A stretch of DNA of 17,243 bases. It comes from Thiosocius sp965601425 (GTDB lineage: Bacteria; Pseudomonadota; Gammaproteobacteria; Chromatiales; Chromatiaceae). The position numbers were made by a program, and so were the translations under genes. The DNA is taken from NCBI GenBank assembly GCA_965601425.1, contig CBFCWF010000070.1:1-17243 (forward strand). Direction: 5' to 3'. Of the stretch, positions 1-10,659 are shown one piece after another. The notes under the pieces are model-generated. The model was not told the DNA's origin. It did no database searches and worked only from the letters and a program-made list of their open reading frames with translations. How positions within the stretch are numbered: position 1 is the stretch's first letter; each line of letters opens with the position of its first letter.

Positions 1-1802
1 TGCGAGCCCATGATCCCCGGCAGCAGGATCACGACCGGACGGGTATCGGGTGCGATCGCCGCACCGCGCACCGACCGCTCGCGGGCGATTTCCCGCGCCT
101 CGAGCGCTGAGGGCTCGCGCTCGAACGCCAGCGGCAGGAACGCAGCCAGTTCGGCGGGGCTGTCGACCGCGAGCCAGTCGCGCAGCGCCTCACGGGTGGG
201 TCGGTTGTCGAAATAGCTGAAGTGATTGACCGTCGTGCCCTGATGGAACTGGTAGCGGGCGCCCGGCGTCTGCGCGATGCCCGCGTACATCGAGCCGGTG
301 TCGACCACCAGGTCATTCTGCCGGTGATCGAAAAACATCCAGTCGGTGAACAACAGGCCGAGGCGCTTGAGCAGGTTGTCGCCTTCTGCGTCGCCGGCGA
401 TGACCGCCATCGCGATGCCGGGCCGGCGCGCGGCACGGGCCAGCAGCGCGCCCATCGGGGCATCGCTGAGCATCGCCTCGAGGCCGGGGACCAGGTGAGG
501 ATCCAGGCGTTTGTCTGCGATCTCCAGCACCACGCGCTTGAATGCGGACAGTACCGGGCTTGCGCCCGGCCCGGCGATGGCGCCGACGATACTGCTCATC
601 AGCGACAGCAGCCCCGACAGGAAGACATCGAGGTTGTCAGACAACAGCGCGGTCCCGCGTGCCGGACAGGCGACGCGCACATAGCGTTCGATCCGCAGAT
701 CCTTCCCCGCGAGCACTGAACGCAGCGTGCGGAGCTTGTGCTGCTCCTCCTCGGCCACCGCCTCACGCAGATCGGCGAGCGCGACGTCCGCGGGCTCTGT
801 GTGCGGGCCTTGCGCGGGCCGGTAGGCGGCGATCAGCGCATCATCCAGGCGATCGATACACAGCAGGTCGCCGACCAGTCCACCGCGCGAGTGTGTCACC
901 AGTGCCAGGCGTGCGCCGCGCGGCAGCAAGCGGGCCAGCATCAGCGCATTGTCGATCGGACTCTCGGAAAAGGTGCGGTGCTCGAAGCCGTAGACGCGAT
1001 CGCCGTAGCGCCGGCGGATCGGCCCCCAGTCCGCGGCCGCGCCGCTGCTGCGCAGATCGCCGAAGCTGCCTGCGGTATGCGAGCCGGTGCCATGAATGAA
1101 GACCAGCAGCGGGCCGTTCTCGGCGGCCTGGGCGAGCCCCGGGTCGTCTGCCGGTACCCGATCGGACAGCGCGAGCGTGGCGCCGTGCCAGCGGTACAGC
1201 CCGGGTTCGCCGGCAAGGCGCGATTCAATCGCCCACATCAGCGCCCTGGCCCCGAGGGTCGAGGCGCCGAAGTCGGTCAGTTCCTCGAGTCGATCCTGGG
1301 CCAGCTCGCCAAGACGTTCCAGGACCAGGTCACGGGCCTTCGCCTTCGCGCGGTCGATGATTGCGTCCGGTGAAAGTGCCAGCACCGAGAGTTTCGACCA
1401 CACCCAGTCGACGACGCCGCGAGTCGCGGCATCGCGGCCGTGCAGTACGGAAAGATCAAGACTGCCGTCTGGCCGGACCGCGTCCGGGTAGAGCCGCGAC
1501 AGCGCGTCGCGCAGCCTGTCGGCACCGATGAACAGCGTCGTGCCATCGTCGGCCTCCAGCGCCAGCAGTCGGTCCCCGGCAGGGCCGGCCAGGGTCTCGG
1601 TGCCGACGCCGCGTGCCGCGCGCGACAGGTCGAACGCGGCGTCGACCGCGACCACCTGTTCGCCGACGAACGGATCCGGCGGGCCGCCTGCGGCACGGCT
1701 TGCGTCCTGCAGCAGCGCGGGCAGCCGCGCCTCCTCGTCAGTTATCCTGCGTCCACGCAGTCTGATCTCGACCGTCGCGGTCGCATCGCCATTCTCCGCC
1801 AC
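1..1802 (-). CDS. Double alpha/beta-hydrolase (lipase/LCAT-like) protein, partial at the left edge
   Basis: A single open frame runs from a GTG at 1802 to the window edge, giving 600 residues with the C-terminus missing. AGAGGAAG lies about 8 nt before the GTG; an in-frame TAG lies further upstream with no other start between. The first hydrolase shows an oxyanion-type FIHGTGS (235-241), a nucleophile elbow THSRGG (Ser305) and a possible catalytic His in TTVNHFSYF near 530. At 590-600 a second motif, VVILLPGIMGS, begins; this is the opening strand and oxyanion loop typical of LCAT/PGAP1-like lipases, so a second hydrolase domain should lie beyond the edge. The architecture resembles proteins annotated only as DUF7379-type hydrolases. 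No signal peptide is seen, so a cytoplasmic role is likely. Substrate is unknown; lipid or ester hydrolysis is inferred. The coding sequence is clear, the exact function is not. Confidence 0.8.
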   Translation of the reverse strand, partial: MAENGDATATVEIRLRGRRITDEEARLPALLQDASRAAGGPPDPFVGEQVVAVDAAFDLSRAARGVGTETLAGPAGDRLLALEADDGTTLFIGADRLRDALSRLYPDAVRPDGSLDLSVLHGRDAATRGVVDWVWSKLSVLALSPDAIIDRAKAKARDLVLERLGELAQDRLEELTDFGASTLGARALMWAIESRLAGEPGLYRWHGATLALSDRVPADDPGLAQAAENGPLLVFIHGTGSHTAGSFGDLRSSGAAADWGPIRRRYGDRVYGFEHRTFSESPIDNALMLARLLPRGARLALVTHSRGGLVGDLLCIDRLDDALIAAYRPAQGPHTEPADVALADLREAVAEEEQHKLRTLRSVLAGKDLRIERYVRVACPARGTALLSDNLDVFLSGLLSLMSSIVGAIAGPGASPVLSAFKRVVLEIADKRLDPHLVPGLEAMLSDAPMGALLARAARRPGIAMAVIAGDAEGDNLLKRLGLLFTDWMFFDHRQNDLVVDTGSMYAGIAQTPGARYQFHQGTTVNHFSYFDNRPTREALRDWLAVDSPAELAAFLPLAFEREPSALEAREIARERSVRGAAIAPDTRPVVILLPGIMGS

Positions 1803-1882
1803 CGGGCTCTTCCTCTGCAGGTGTATCGCGAAACGACGCACCGGCTGGGTGCCGAGCGGCGCATTTGACTAAAAAGTAGGGG

Positions 1883-1913
1883 AATAAAACGACGCTTACA
1901 ATGCGGCGCGTCG
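1883..1913 (-). terminator. Intrinsic terminator after the CNB-acyltransferase gene
   Basis: On the minus strand, CGACGC and GCGTCG form a perfect 6-bp stem around a 12-nt loop, followed directly by TTTTATT. It lies 14-44 nt past the stop of the acyltransferase fusion gene and before the GTG at 1802, so the downstream hydrolase gene probably needs its own promoter or readthrough. Confidence 0.5.
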
Positions 1914-1926
1914 ACGGCGGGGTCGG

Positions 1927-3915
1927 CTAGGATTCCTGCGCCAGTGCTATCGCGCGCCTGACATAGTCCCGATAGGTCGCCTGGAACCGGTTGACGAAGT
2001 CGAACAGCGCGGCGTCTCCGGTATCGCTGAGCTGTTGCGATAGCCGGAAAGGCGGAAACACGATCGCGGCGGTTGTGGTACGCGTCAGTCGTTTGTCGAA
2101 GTTCGCGACAGCGATTGGCACGATCATCGGCTCGGGGTCGGCCGCGGCCGCCAGCCGGAAAGCGCCGGCCTTGAACGGTCCCGGCGACGCCTCCGTATAA
2201 CTGCAGCGCCCCTCCGGCGCGATCAGCAGGTTGCGCCCGGCCCGCAGGTGTGCGAGCGCCTGTTCGACGAAGCGCCGATTGCGCTTTTCGCGCGTCAGCT
2301 GCTGGTCCTGGTCCTCTTCGTCGACGTCGCCCGGGTACACATACAGGTAGTCGAGGCGGTCGAAATACTGCTGGTAGCCGAACCATCCCATCTCGGGCTT
2401 GCGCACGACCCGGATCGGGGCCTCATGGTAGCGCCGGTGCAGGATCATGCTGGACACGAAATGGCTGTCCAGGGTGAGCCGAAACTCGTTCGGCAGCACC
2501 GTGTCCATGTGATTCTCGAGGTGGTTCATGATCACGATATTACCCGGCTGCTCGGGTAAGAGTTCTTCGCCGCGTATCCGGTAGGACAACTGGCCGAACA
2601 GCTCAGAGAATGCCTCCATGCTGCGCTGTCGTATCGCCTCCGGGGGCAGATCGGCGGGCGCGTTCGCGACCGCCTCGTAGGTCCGCTGCAGACCCTGGTA
2701 CAGGTGCAGCTCACGGTGCACGTCCTGGAGTATCTCGAGCGACAGGCCGGCCAGGTTGCGTTCAACCGGGTTGCCGTGGGCGCGGGTCAGCTCGAGCGCA
2801 TGGAACGCGTCGGCCAGGGTCAGGCGGTTCTCGAGCAGGTATGGGATCTTGTGCAGCGCCGAAGTGACCGGCAGGGACTCGGCGGCCTGGTCGAGTATCG
2901 TGCGCATCGCGCGGGCCTCTTCACCGTAACGGCGTGCAACCAGCCGAACGCGGGTGAAGCGCAGACGCGAGCTGATCGCGTGCAACAGGCGGCGCATAAC
3001 GCGCAGGCCGAACGCCGGCTCCTGTTCGCACAGCTTCTCCAACGACGGGCTCGGTATCGCGAGCACATGGGTCGCCTCCAGCGCAAAGGCCGATGTCCGG
3101 TAGCGTCTCGGGTCGACCAGCGCCGACCAGCCGATCGGGTCGCCGATGCCTTCGAGCGCGCGTAGAAACACGCAACGCTCACCGGCCGCGTCGCAGTAAG
3201 AAAAGCCGATTCGGCCGTCGATCAGCAGGTACAGGTAGTCTGCGATGCCACCCTGCCTGAACAGCTCGTCGTCCTTCGCGAAGGCCTGGATCGAGGCCTG
3301 ATGCGAAAGCCAGTCGAGCAGGCGTGATTCGAGGCCTTCGAACAGCGCCGAGTGGGCGAGAAAGTCCTGCAGTGCCTGGGGTGATTCGCGCAGTTCCGCG
3401 GGGCTCCAGGGGCTGTCCGATGGGGCAATCGGATCGGGCAGGCGGCCGGGCTGCGCGGCGCCGGTGTCGGCCGCCTCGAGCAACCGGCTGCGCTCCGATT
3501 CCAGCCGCGCCGCGAGCGACTCGGTGACCCGGCGCAACATGATCAGTCCGCTGGCCGGGTCGCCCTCGAGCAGTTCGTCGATCAGGTGATGCGGCACGCG
3601 CAGCAAACGGCAGGGCCCTTCGCATCGGACGTCCGTCATGTAGCGGAACGGCGCCCGAAACACCGACCAGCCGAGGATCAGGCCCGGTTCCCGCCCGACA
3701 CCGACCAGCAGCCTGCCGCTGCCTTCGACCTCGATAAGGAACTGGACGTGGCCCGACAGCAGGACGAAGAACGCGATCGCGCGATCGTGCTGGCGCGTGA
3801 TCAGTGCATTATTGTCCAGCTCGAGGATCGTCGCCGCCGCGGCGAGCTCTTCGATCACCGCGCTGCGCAGGCCACGGAAGAACGCCAGCGCCCTCAGTAC
3901 CTCAACCGCTACCAT
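1927..3915 (-). CDS. Fusion of two cyclic-nucleotide-binding-like domains with a PlsC-type acyltransferase
   Basis: The 662-residue protein has a CNB-like beta-roll at about 10-140, a second at about 188-320, a helical linker, and an acyltransferase domain from about 430 to the end. In the acyltransferase, motif I reads NHLENHMD (His465, Asp471), which is HX5D instead of the usual HX4D, and motif III reads APEGRCS (Glu568). Both CNB domains carry GWS (81-84 and 261-264) where cAMP-binding cassettes have GE(x)A, so the ribose-binding Glu is missing and the ligand may not be cAMP. No signal peptide or membrane segment is obvious. I chose ATG 3915 because GAGGGAG sits 8 nt before it; the earlier ATG at 3948 has AGGA jammed against it. 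The likely role is acyl transfer to a glycerophosphate- or lysolipid-type acceptor, gated by a signal sensed in the N-terminus. Domain assignment is firm, substrate is not. Confidence 0.85.
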   Translation of the reverse strand: MVAVEVLRALAFFRGLRSAVIEELAAAATILELDNNALITRQHDRAIAFFVLLSGHVQFLIEVEGSGRLLVGVGREPGLILGWSVFRAPFRYMTDVRCEGPCRLLRVPHHLIDELLEGDPASGLIMLRRVTESLAARLESERSRLLEAADTGAAQPGRLPDPIAPSDSPWSPAELRESPQALQDFLAHSALFEGLESRLLDWLSHQASIQAFAKDDELFRQGGIADYLYLLIDGRIGFSYCDAAGERCVFLRALEGIGDPIGWSALVDPRRYRTSAFALEATHVLAIPSPSLEKLCEQEPAFGLRVMRRLLHAISSRLRFTRVRLVARRYGEEARAMRTILDQAAESLPVTSALHKIPYLLENRLTLADAFHALELTRAHGNPVERNLAGLSLEILQDVHRELHLYQGLQRTYEAVANAPADLPPEAIRQRSMEAFSELFGQLSYRIRGEELLPEQPGNIVIMNHLENHMDTVLPNEFRLTLDSHFVSSMILHRRYHEAPIRVVRKPEMGWFGYQQYFDRLDYLYVYPGDVDEEDQDQQLTREKRNRRFVEQALAHLRAGRNLLIAPEGRCSYTEASPGPFKAGAFRLAAAADPEPMIVPIAVANFDKRLTRTTTAAIVFPPFRLSQQLSDTGDAALFDFVNRFQATYRDYVRRAIALAQES

Positions 3916-3989
3916 GAAAAGTGCTCCCTCAGCCAGTCGCCGCCCCATTCCTGCTGCCGATCTGCGGGGGTTCGGTTAAAGTTTAGTGT

Positions 3990-4936
3990 ATGCGCCGAAT
4001 CTTTAAGCCAGGACTGACCCGCCCGGAGGATTTCGATGCCTTCTGGGACAGTACCCGGCTGCAACTGGAGCATCTCGATCCCGCGATCGACCGCCGGCCC
4101 GGTCCGCCGGCACCGATCCCGGGCGCCGTGCAGGAGACTGTCTCGTTCGCCTCCCTCGGTCTGGCCCGGGTGTCGGCGATGCTGCTGCGCTGGAAAGATG
4201 ACAAGCCGCGCCCGCTGGTCATCGGCAGCCACGGCTATGGCGGACAATGCCGGCCGCGCTGGGACTGGGCGCGCCGCGGCGTCAACGTGTTCAGCGTCGA
4301 CATCCGCGGGTGCGGTATCTCACGCGACGCGCTGCCGCACCCCTCGCGCTGGGGATACGTGTTGACCGGTATCGAGAGTCCGGAGACCTCGGTGATCCGC
4401 CTGGCCGTCTGCGACTATATGCAGTCGGCCAGGGTCGCGCGACGCTTGCTCGGCGAGCGCGTCGCGTGCACCGTGTTCGAGGGGGTCAGTTTTGCCGGCG
4501 GCCTCGCGCTGATGTCTCAGGCCGTAATGGGCGATGCGGATCTGCTCGCGGTCGGCGTCCCGACCTTTGGTTGGGCCGAGGGCCGCAACCTGTTCGTCAA
4601 ATCCGGCTCCGGTGCCGAGATCAGCAACTATCTCGCCCGACGACCCGATCATGCCGAGGACACGATGGTCGTGTTGCGCTACTTCGACACGGTCAATTTC
4701 GCCGATCGCGTCTCTTGCCCGACCGTGCTCGCCCTCGGCCTCGAGGACGACGTGGTGCCGGCCAAGACCGTCTACGGGATTGCCAATCACTTGCGCGTGC
4801 CGTTCGAGCTGATGGAATTCCCGGTCAGCCACAGCGACGGTCCGGAAGAGGAGCAGTGGCAGCGTTTCGAGGCCTACTGGCTCGACCTCGCGCTGAACGG
4901 GCTGCCGGACGGATTCGGCCTCGGCGATACCCTGGC

Positions 4937-4943
<7 letters not shown>
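3990..4943 (+). CDS. CE7/AXE1-like acetyl esterase family protein (alpha/beta hydrolase)
   Basis: The 317-residue protein starts with KPGLTRPEDFDAFW, the N-terminal signature of the acetyl xylan esterase (AXE1, carbohydrate esterase 7) family. Family landmarks follow in order: SHGYGG, DIRGCG (family RGQ), GVSFAGG with nucleophile Ser167, GLEDDVVP with Asp253, and PVSHSD with His281. The family QG after Ser and HE at the His are altered (SFAGG, HSD), so substrate may differ from CE7 deacetylases; ester hydrolysis is the safe call. No signal peptide is present. The gene is divergent from the acyltransferase fusion. No Shine-Dalgarno precedes the ATG, and TAAAGT at 3977-3982 lies about 7 nt upstream, compatible with a leaderless mRNA. 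The 3' end overlaps the convergent glycogen phosphorylase gene by 7 bp. Confidence 0.82.
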
Positions 4944-7495
<2,552 letters not shown>

Positions 7496-7672
7496 CGCGT
7501 TCTCTCCATTGCTGTCTCAGTGCTCGGCCGCATGGCCGCTGCTCGCGCTGCCGGGTCTGCCCATGGGCGCCGCAGGCCTGAGATCCGACAGCCGTGTCCG
7601 GCAGGGTTCGCTGCACGCCACACCCGGCCGTCAGCGGGGCCAGCGCCAGCATCGGCCACACCGGGTGGCTGT

Positions 7673-7691
7673 CGGCGACTGTCGGTCGCCG
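7673..7691 (-). terminator. Hairpin after the exported-protein gene, no U-tract
   Basis: CGGCGAC and GTCGCCG form a perfect 7-bp stem with a 5-nt loop, about 52 nt past the stop codon of the upstream minus-strand gene and before glgP. No T-run follows, so it may be a weak terminator or an mRNA 3' end stabiliser. The rest of the 7496-7742 gap shows no convincing gene. Confidence 0.35.
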
Positions 7692-7742
7692 CCGGGCATG
7701 GTCCGAATCCGGCGTTCGGCGCCGGGGCGCGAGCCCTCGTTC

Positions 7743-8723
7743 TCAACCCGCCGGTCCCCCGATGACGAAGCGCTGCGTGCTGCGGATCACCAGCACCGGC
7801 TTTTGCCGCGTGTCCGGGAGGCGCAACCAGTCGACCAGACGCTGCCAGTCTTTGCGGTCTATTCGCGACAGCATATGCGTGGACAGCTGCACGAAGGCCC
7901 CATCCGTGTTGACGACCACCTCCCCGGCACCGTTCCGCGACGGCGGGGTCTGCGCCAGTCGTTCCCAGTCCACGCGGTATCCACGGTCGCGGGCGATGCG
8001 CAGGGCCTCGGCGAATTCGGCAATCTCTTCGGCGGTACTGCGACAGATTTTGGCCTTCTGCGCGCGCTGTGTCAGGTCCGTGAACTGGCAACGGACGACC
8101 CCGTCGATCTCGAATCCCGGCGGTGCGTACTGGTCGAAAACCCAGAGCCCGGACGCGGGCGCTGCCGACCGCGTGGCGTCGGACTCGAGCATACGGCAGT
8201 CGTTGTAGGCACAGAACTGTTCGATCACCCGGTGCCCGAGTTCACGCTCTGACTCGGGACGCGGCGCCGTGACCGCAATCGGCTGGCCGTCGATCAGGAT
8301 CAGCACCTGTTGCTGGCGATCGACCAGGACACTGAACCCGGCGCCGTCGAGCAGGCGCAGCCGCGAGGCCTCCAGGCGGCCGACCAGGTCGCGGGTGGCA
8401 CGCTGCCAACGCGCCAACTTGGCGCGCCGCGATGCGTTGCGCAGGTGCTCGCCCGCCGCGTCGTTCAGCTCGTTACGGTAGGTCTCGAACAGCACCTCCA
8501 ACGTGATGTTCACGAAGTCCCATTGTATGCCGCTGTCGGCGTGCTGCACCGCGCTGGCCAACACCGCGAGCGGCGGTGGTTGATAATGGATCCGTTGCGC
8601 GAGTCGCGAGTCACCGGCCACCGCGCCGGCCAGCAGTATGCACGCGAGCCCGATCGCTGGGCGCAGTAGGCCGCAGATCGCGCTACCGGGCGTGTCGATG
8701 AATCCGAGGCCAGCTGAGTGCAT
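7743..8723 (-). CDS. Unrecognised exported protein with four cysteines
   Basis: I do not recognise this 326-residue protein. It begins with a hydrophobic stretch at about 15-40 (GLLRPAIGLACILLAGAVAG) that looks like a signal peptide ending near AVAG-DS, so the mature part should be periplasmic. The mature part has a helical, Arg-rich section, a beta-rich section with FSVLVDRQQQVLILIDG, and four cysteines (FCAYNDC, VRCQF, KICRS) that could form two disulfides. The C-terminal third is helical and ends in a strand with KPVLVIRSTQRFVIGG. The start at 8723 is tentative: there is no Shine-Dalgarno, but TAATAT lies 8 nt upstream, which fits a leaderless transcript. The same frame stays open further upstream, but that part is antisense to the patatin gene and lacks protein character. 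It is divergent from the patatin gene, with 162 bp between starts. Confidence 0.75.
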   Translation of the reverse strand: MHSAGLGFIDTPGSAICGLLRPAIGLACILLAGAVAGDSRLAQRIHYQPPPLAVLASAVQHADSGIQWDFVNITLEVLFETYRNELNDAAGEHLRNASRRAKLARWQRATRDLVGRLEASRLRLLDGAGFSVLVDRQQQVLILIDGQPIAVTAPRPESERELGHRVIEQFCAYNDCRMLESDATRSAAPASGLWVFDQYAPPGFEIDGVVRCQFTDLTQRAQKAKICRSTAEEIAEFAEALRIARDRGYRVDWERLAQTPPSRNGAGEVVVNTDGAFVQLSTHMLSRIDRKDWQRLVDWLRLPDTRQKPVLVIRSTQRFVIGGPAG

Positions 8724-8794
8724 CCGACGGATATTACCCTGCGTGCGCGGCCCCTGCCTCAGTGTCTGACGATGCGGTCGTGCGTCGATGGGAA

Positions 8795-8803
8795 TGCTAT
8801 GCT
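8795..8803 (+). promoter_or_regulatory. Candidate extended -10 promoter for the patatin gene
   Basis: TGCTATGCT matches an extended -10 element (TGnTATnnT), about 83 nt before the patatin ATG. No convincing -35 hexamer is found at normal spacing, which extended -10 promoters tolerate. Confidence 0.3.
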
Positions 8804-8885
8804 CGCAGGCTGTTGGCATGCCCTGCCGGTCGTGCGCCGGCGGTGGGTCGAACGGGTGTCGCGAGAGCAGAAAAAGGGGGCGACT

Positions 8886-10070
8886 ATGCAAGAGCGCTTG
8901 CGGGAACGTATCCAGGCCCCGGGGCCGAAAAAGATTCTCTCCTGCGATGGCGGCGGTATCCTCGGTCTGATGTCGGTCGAGATCCTCGCGGTTATCGAAC
9001 GCGACCTGCGCCAGTTGACCGGCGATCCGGCGCTGGTGCTGGCCGACTGGTTCGACTTCACCTGTGGGACCAGCACCGGCGCGATCATCGCGGCCTGTAT
9101 TGCCTGCGGTATGTCGGTCGGCGAGATCCGGCGCTTCTATCTGGAAAGCGGCCAGGAGATGTTCGACAAGGCCTCGCTGCTGAAGCGCCTGCGCTACAGC
9201 TACAATGATGAGCCCCTGGCGAGAAAGTTGCAGACCGAACTCGACCGTGCGCTGGGTCATCGGCCAGAGGCCGGCAGGCCGCATGCGGTATTGGGCGAAG
9301 AGGGGCTGCGCACCCTGCTGATGATGGTCCTGCGCAATCACACGACGGACTCGCCGTGGCCGATTAGCAACAACCCGTTCGGCAAGTTCAATCAGCCGCT
9401 GCATGAAGATGGCTCCTCGCGCGGCGACTGCAACCTGGCGTTGCCCCTGTGGCAGCTGGTGCGCGCCAGTACCGCGGCGCCGACCTTTTTTCCCCCGGAG
9501 GTGGTCACGTTTGCCGAAGGCTCCGATGATGAGTACCAGTTCGTGTTCGTCGACGGCGGGGTGACGACCTACAATAATCCGGCCTTTCTCGCGTTCCAGA
9601 TGGCAACCGCGGCACCCTACGGCATCAAATGGCAAACCGGCGCCGATCAACTGTTGATCGTGTCGATCGGCACCGGTCGCTACCCGAACGCACGGCCGGA
9701 CCTCAGCGCCGGGGACCTGTGGTTGCTCGACCATGCGCGCAACATTCCCTCGGCATTGATGAACGCGGCGTCCGACGGGTGGGACATGGCCTGTCGGACA
9801 ATCGGTACGTGTCGCTACGGTGCCGCGGTCGACAGCGAGTTCGGCAGCATGTTGGAAACCGGCGGCCACCCCGGTTTGTTTTCCTATGTCCGCTATGACC
9901 CGGACGTGACGCCGGAGGGACTCGATCGACTCGGTCTGTCGGGCCTGGATCCGGAGCACGTCCGGATGATGGACAGTACGGACCACATTGCCGAGATCCA
10001 GCAGGTCGGCGCGGCCTACGCCGAGCACCATCTCGACACGGCGAACCACGTCGCGGGTTTCATCCGATAA
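8886..10070 (+). CDS. Patatin-like phospholipase
   Basis: The 394-residue protein has the full patatin Ser-Asp dyad layout: the oxyanion loop DGGGILG (21-27), the nucleophile GTSTG (Ser63), and the catalytic Asp in VDGGV (Asp223). It should hydrolyse acyl esters of phospholipids or other lipids. It lacks a signal peptide, so it is cytoplasmic or acts at the inner membrane face. AAAGGGGG lies 7 nt before ATG 8886, so this start is preferred over an in-frame upstream ATG at 8718 whose extension is Arg-rich and unlike the family. The size and motifs resemble bacterial single-domain patatins, including the CapV effectors of CBASS, but no CD-NTase, E1/E2-like or JAB gene flanks it, so a defence role is not supported here. 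A housekeeping lipid role is equally possible. Confidence 0.9.
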   Translation: MQERLRERIQAPGPKKILSCDGGGILGLMSVEILAVIERDLRQLTGDPALVLADWFDFTCGTSTGAIIAACIACGMSVGEIRRFYLESGQEMFDKASLLKRLRYSYNDEPLARKLQTELDRALGHRPEAGRPHAVLGEEGLRTLLMMVLRNHTTDSPWPISNNPFGKFNQPLHEDGSSRGDCNLALPLWQLVRASTAAPTFFPPEVVTFAEGSDDEYQFVFVDGGVTTYNNPAFLAFQMATAAPYGIKWQTGADQLLIVSIGTGRYPNARPDLSAGDLWLLDHARNIPSALMNAASDGWDMACRTIGTCRYGAAVDSEFGSMLETGGHPGLFSYVRYDPDVTPEGLDRLGLSGLDPEHVRMMDSTDHIAEIQQVGAAYAEHHLDTANHVAGFIR

Positions 10071-10109
10071 CCCTGTCTTTTACCGGCCGTGGCCGCGCGG
10101 GCTTTCGGT

Positions 10110-10115
10110 TAGAAT
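10110..10115 (+). promoter_or_regulatory. Candidate -10 element for the BON-LysM gene
   Basis: TAGAAT (5 of 6 consensus positions) lies in the 123-bp gap before the BON-LysM gene, giving a leader of about 70 nt. No good -35 hexamer is seen 16-18 nt upstream, so this is weak. Confidence 0.25.
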
Positions 10116-10193
10116 CGGCGCCGCAGGTCGGCGGGTGGATTTGGGTAGCCGCTCAAGCCCCGGCCGGCGCCACACGACCAAGAGGAGGATCCA

Positions 10194-10631
10194 ATGGGCC
10201 TATTTGATTTCGCGAAAGACATGGGTAAGAAGCTGTTCGGCAATGACGACGAGGCAGCCGAGAAAATCGAACGGAATATCGCCGAAGCGAACCCCGGCGT
10301 CGAGGGGCTGGATGTGCAGTACGAGGATGGCGTGGTGCGCCTCGGGGGCAAGGCCGAGTCGGCCGAGGCGATGGAGAAGGCCGTGCTGATGGCCGGCAAT
10401 GTGCAAGGCGTCAGCGAGGTCAACGTCGATGCGATGGAGGCCCCGGCACCCGAACCCGAAGTCGAGTACTACACCATCGTCAGCGGCGACACCCTGTCCA
10501 AGATCGCCAAGGCCCATTACGGTGATGCGATGGACTACCCGAAGCTCTTTGAGGCCAACCGTGAGGTGATCTCGGATCCCGACCTGATCTACCCGGGACA
10601 GAAGATCCGCATCCCACCGAAGACCTGGTAG
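10194..10631 (+). CDS. kbp: BON and LysM domain protein, Kbp (YgaU) family
   Basis: The 145-residue protein matches the layout of E. coli Kbp (YgaU), a cytoplasmic potassium-binding protein of 149 residues. It opens with MGLFDFAKDMGKKLF, has a BON domain at about 20-80 with the typical VQYEDGVVRLGGKA and GNVQGVSEVNV segments, an acidic Pro-rich linker (APAPEPEVE), and one LysM domain at 91-141 (YYTIVSGDTLSKIAKAHYG through IYPGQKIRIP). It has no signal peptide, as in Kbp. AAGAGGAGGA about 5 nt before the ATG is a very strong ribosome binding site, suggesting high expression. It converges on the NlpC/P60 gene with a hairpin between. Potassium binding is family knowledge, not visible in the sequence. 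Confidence 0.9.
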   Translation: MGLFDFAKDMGKKLFGNDDEAAEKIERNIAEANPGVEGLDVQYEDGVVRLGGKAESAEAMEKAVLMAGNVQGVSEVNVDAMEAPAPEPEVEYYTIVSGDTLSKIAKAHYGDAMDYPKLFEANREVISDPDLIYPGQKIRIPPKTW

Positions 10632-10639
10632 GCACCCCC

Positions 10640-10657
10640 AGCGCGCAACCGCGCGCT
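10640..10657. terminator. Bidirectional hairpin between convergent genes
   Basis: AGCGCGC and GCGCGCT form a perfect 7-bp stem with an AACC tetraloop, in the 28-bp space between the stop codons of the BON-LysM gene and the NlpC/P60 gene. Placement suggests a shared terminator. Neither side has a U-tract, so it is not a canonical intrinsic terminator. Confidence 0.45.
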
Positions 10658-10659
10658 AC

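Noticed and set aside
1742..2386. A 214-codon minus-strand frame bridging the acyltransferase and hydrolase genes
   Set aside because: It is a shifted frame of the acyltransferase C-terminus and continues through the terminator; no recognisable protein features.
8724..10049. Upstream extension of the exported-protein frame to a 768-residue protein
   Set aside because: This part is antisense to the patatin gene, whose catalytic motifs are complete. The extension reads as low-complexity His/Arg/Gln-rich sequence, and a signal peptide appears only after residue 8723.
8886..10070. CBASS defence operon centred on the patatin gene
   Set aside because: No nucleotidyltransferase or ancillary CBASS gene lies on either side; neighbours are an exported protein and a Kbp-like protein.
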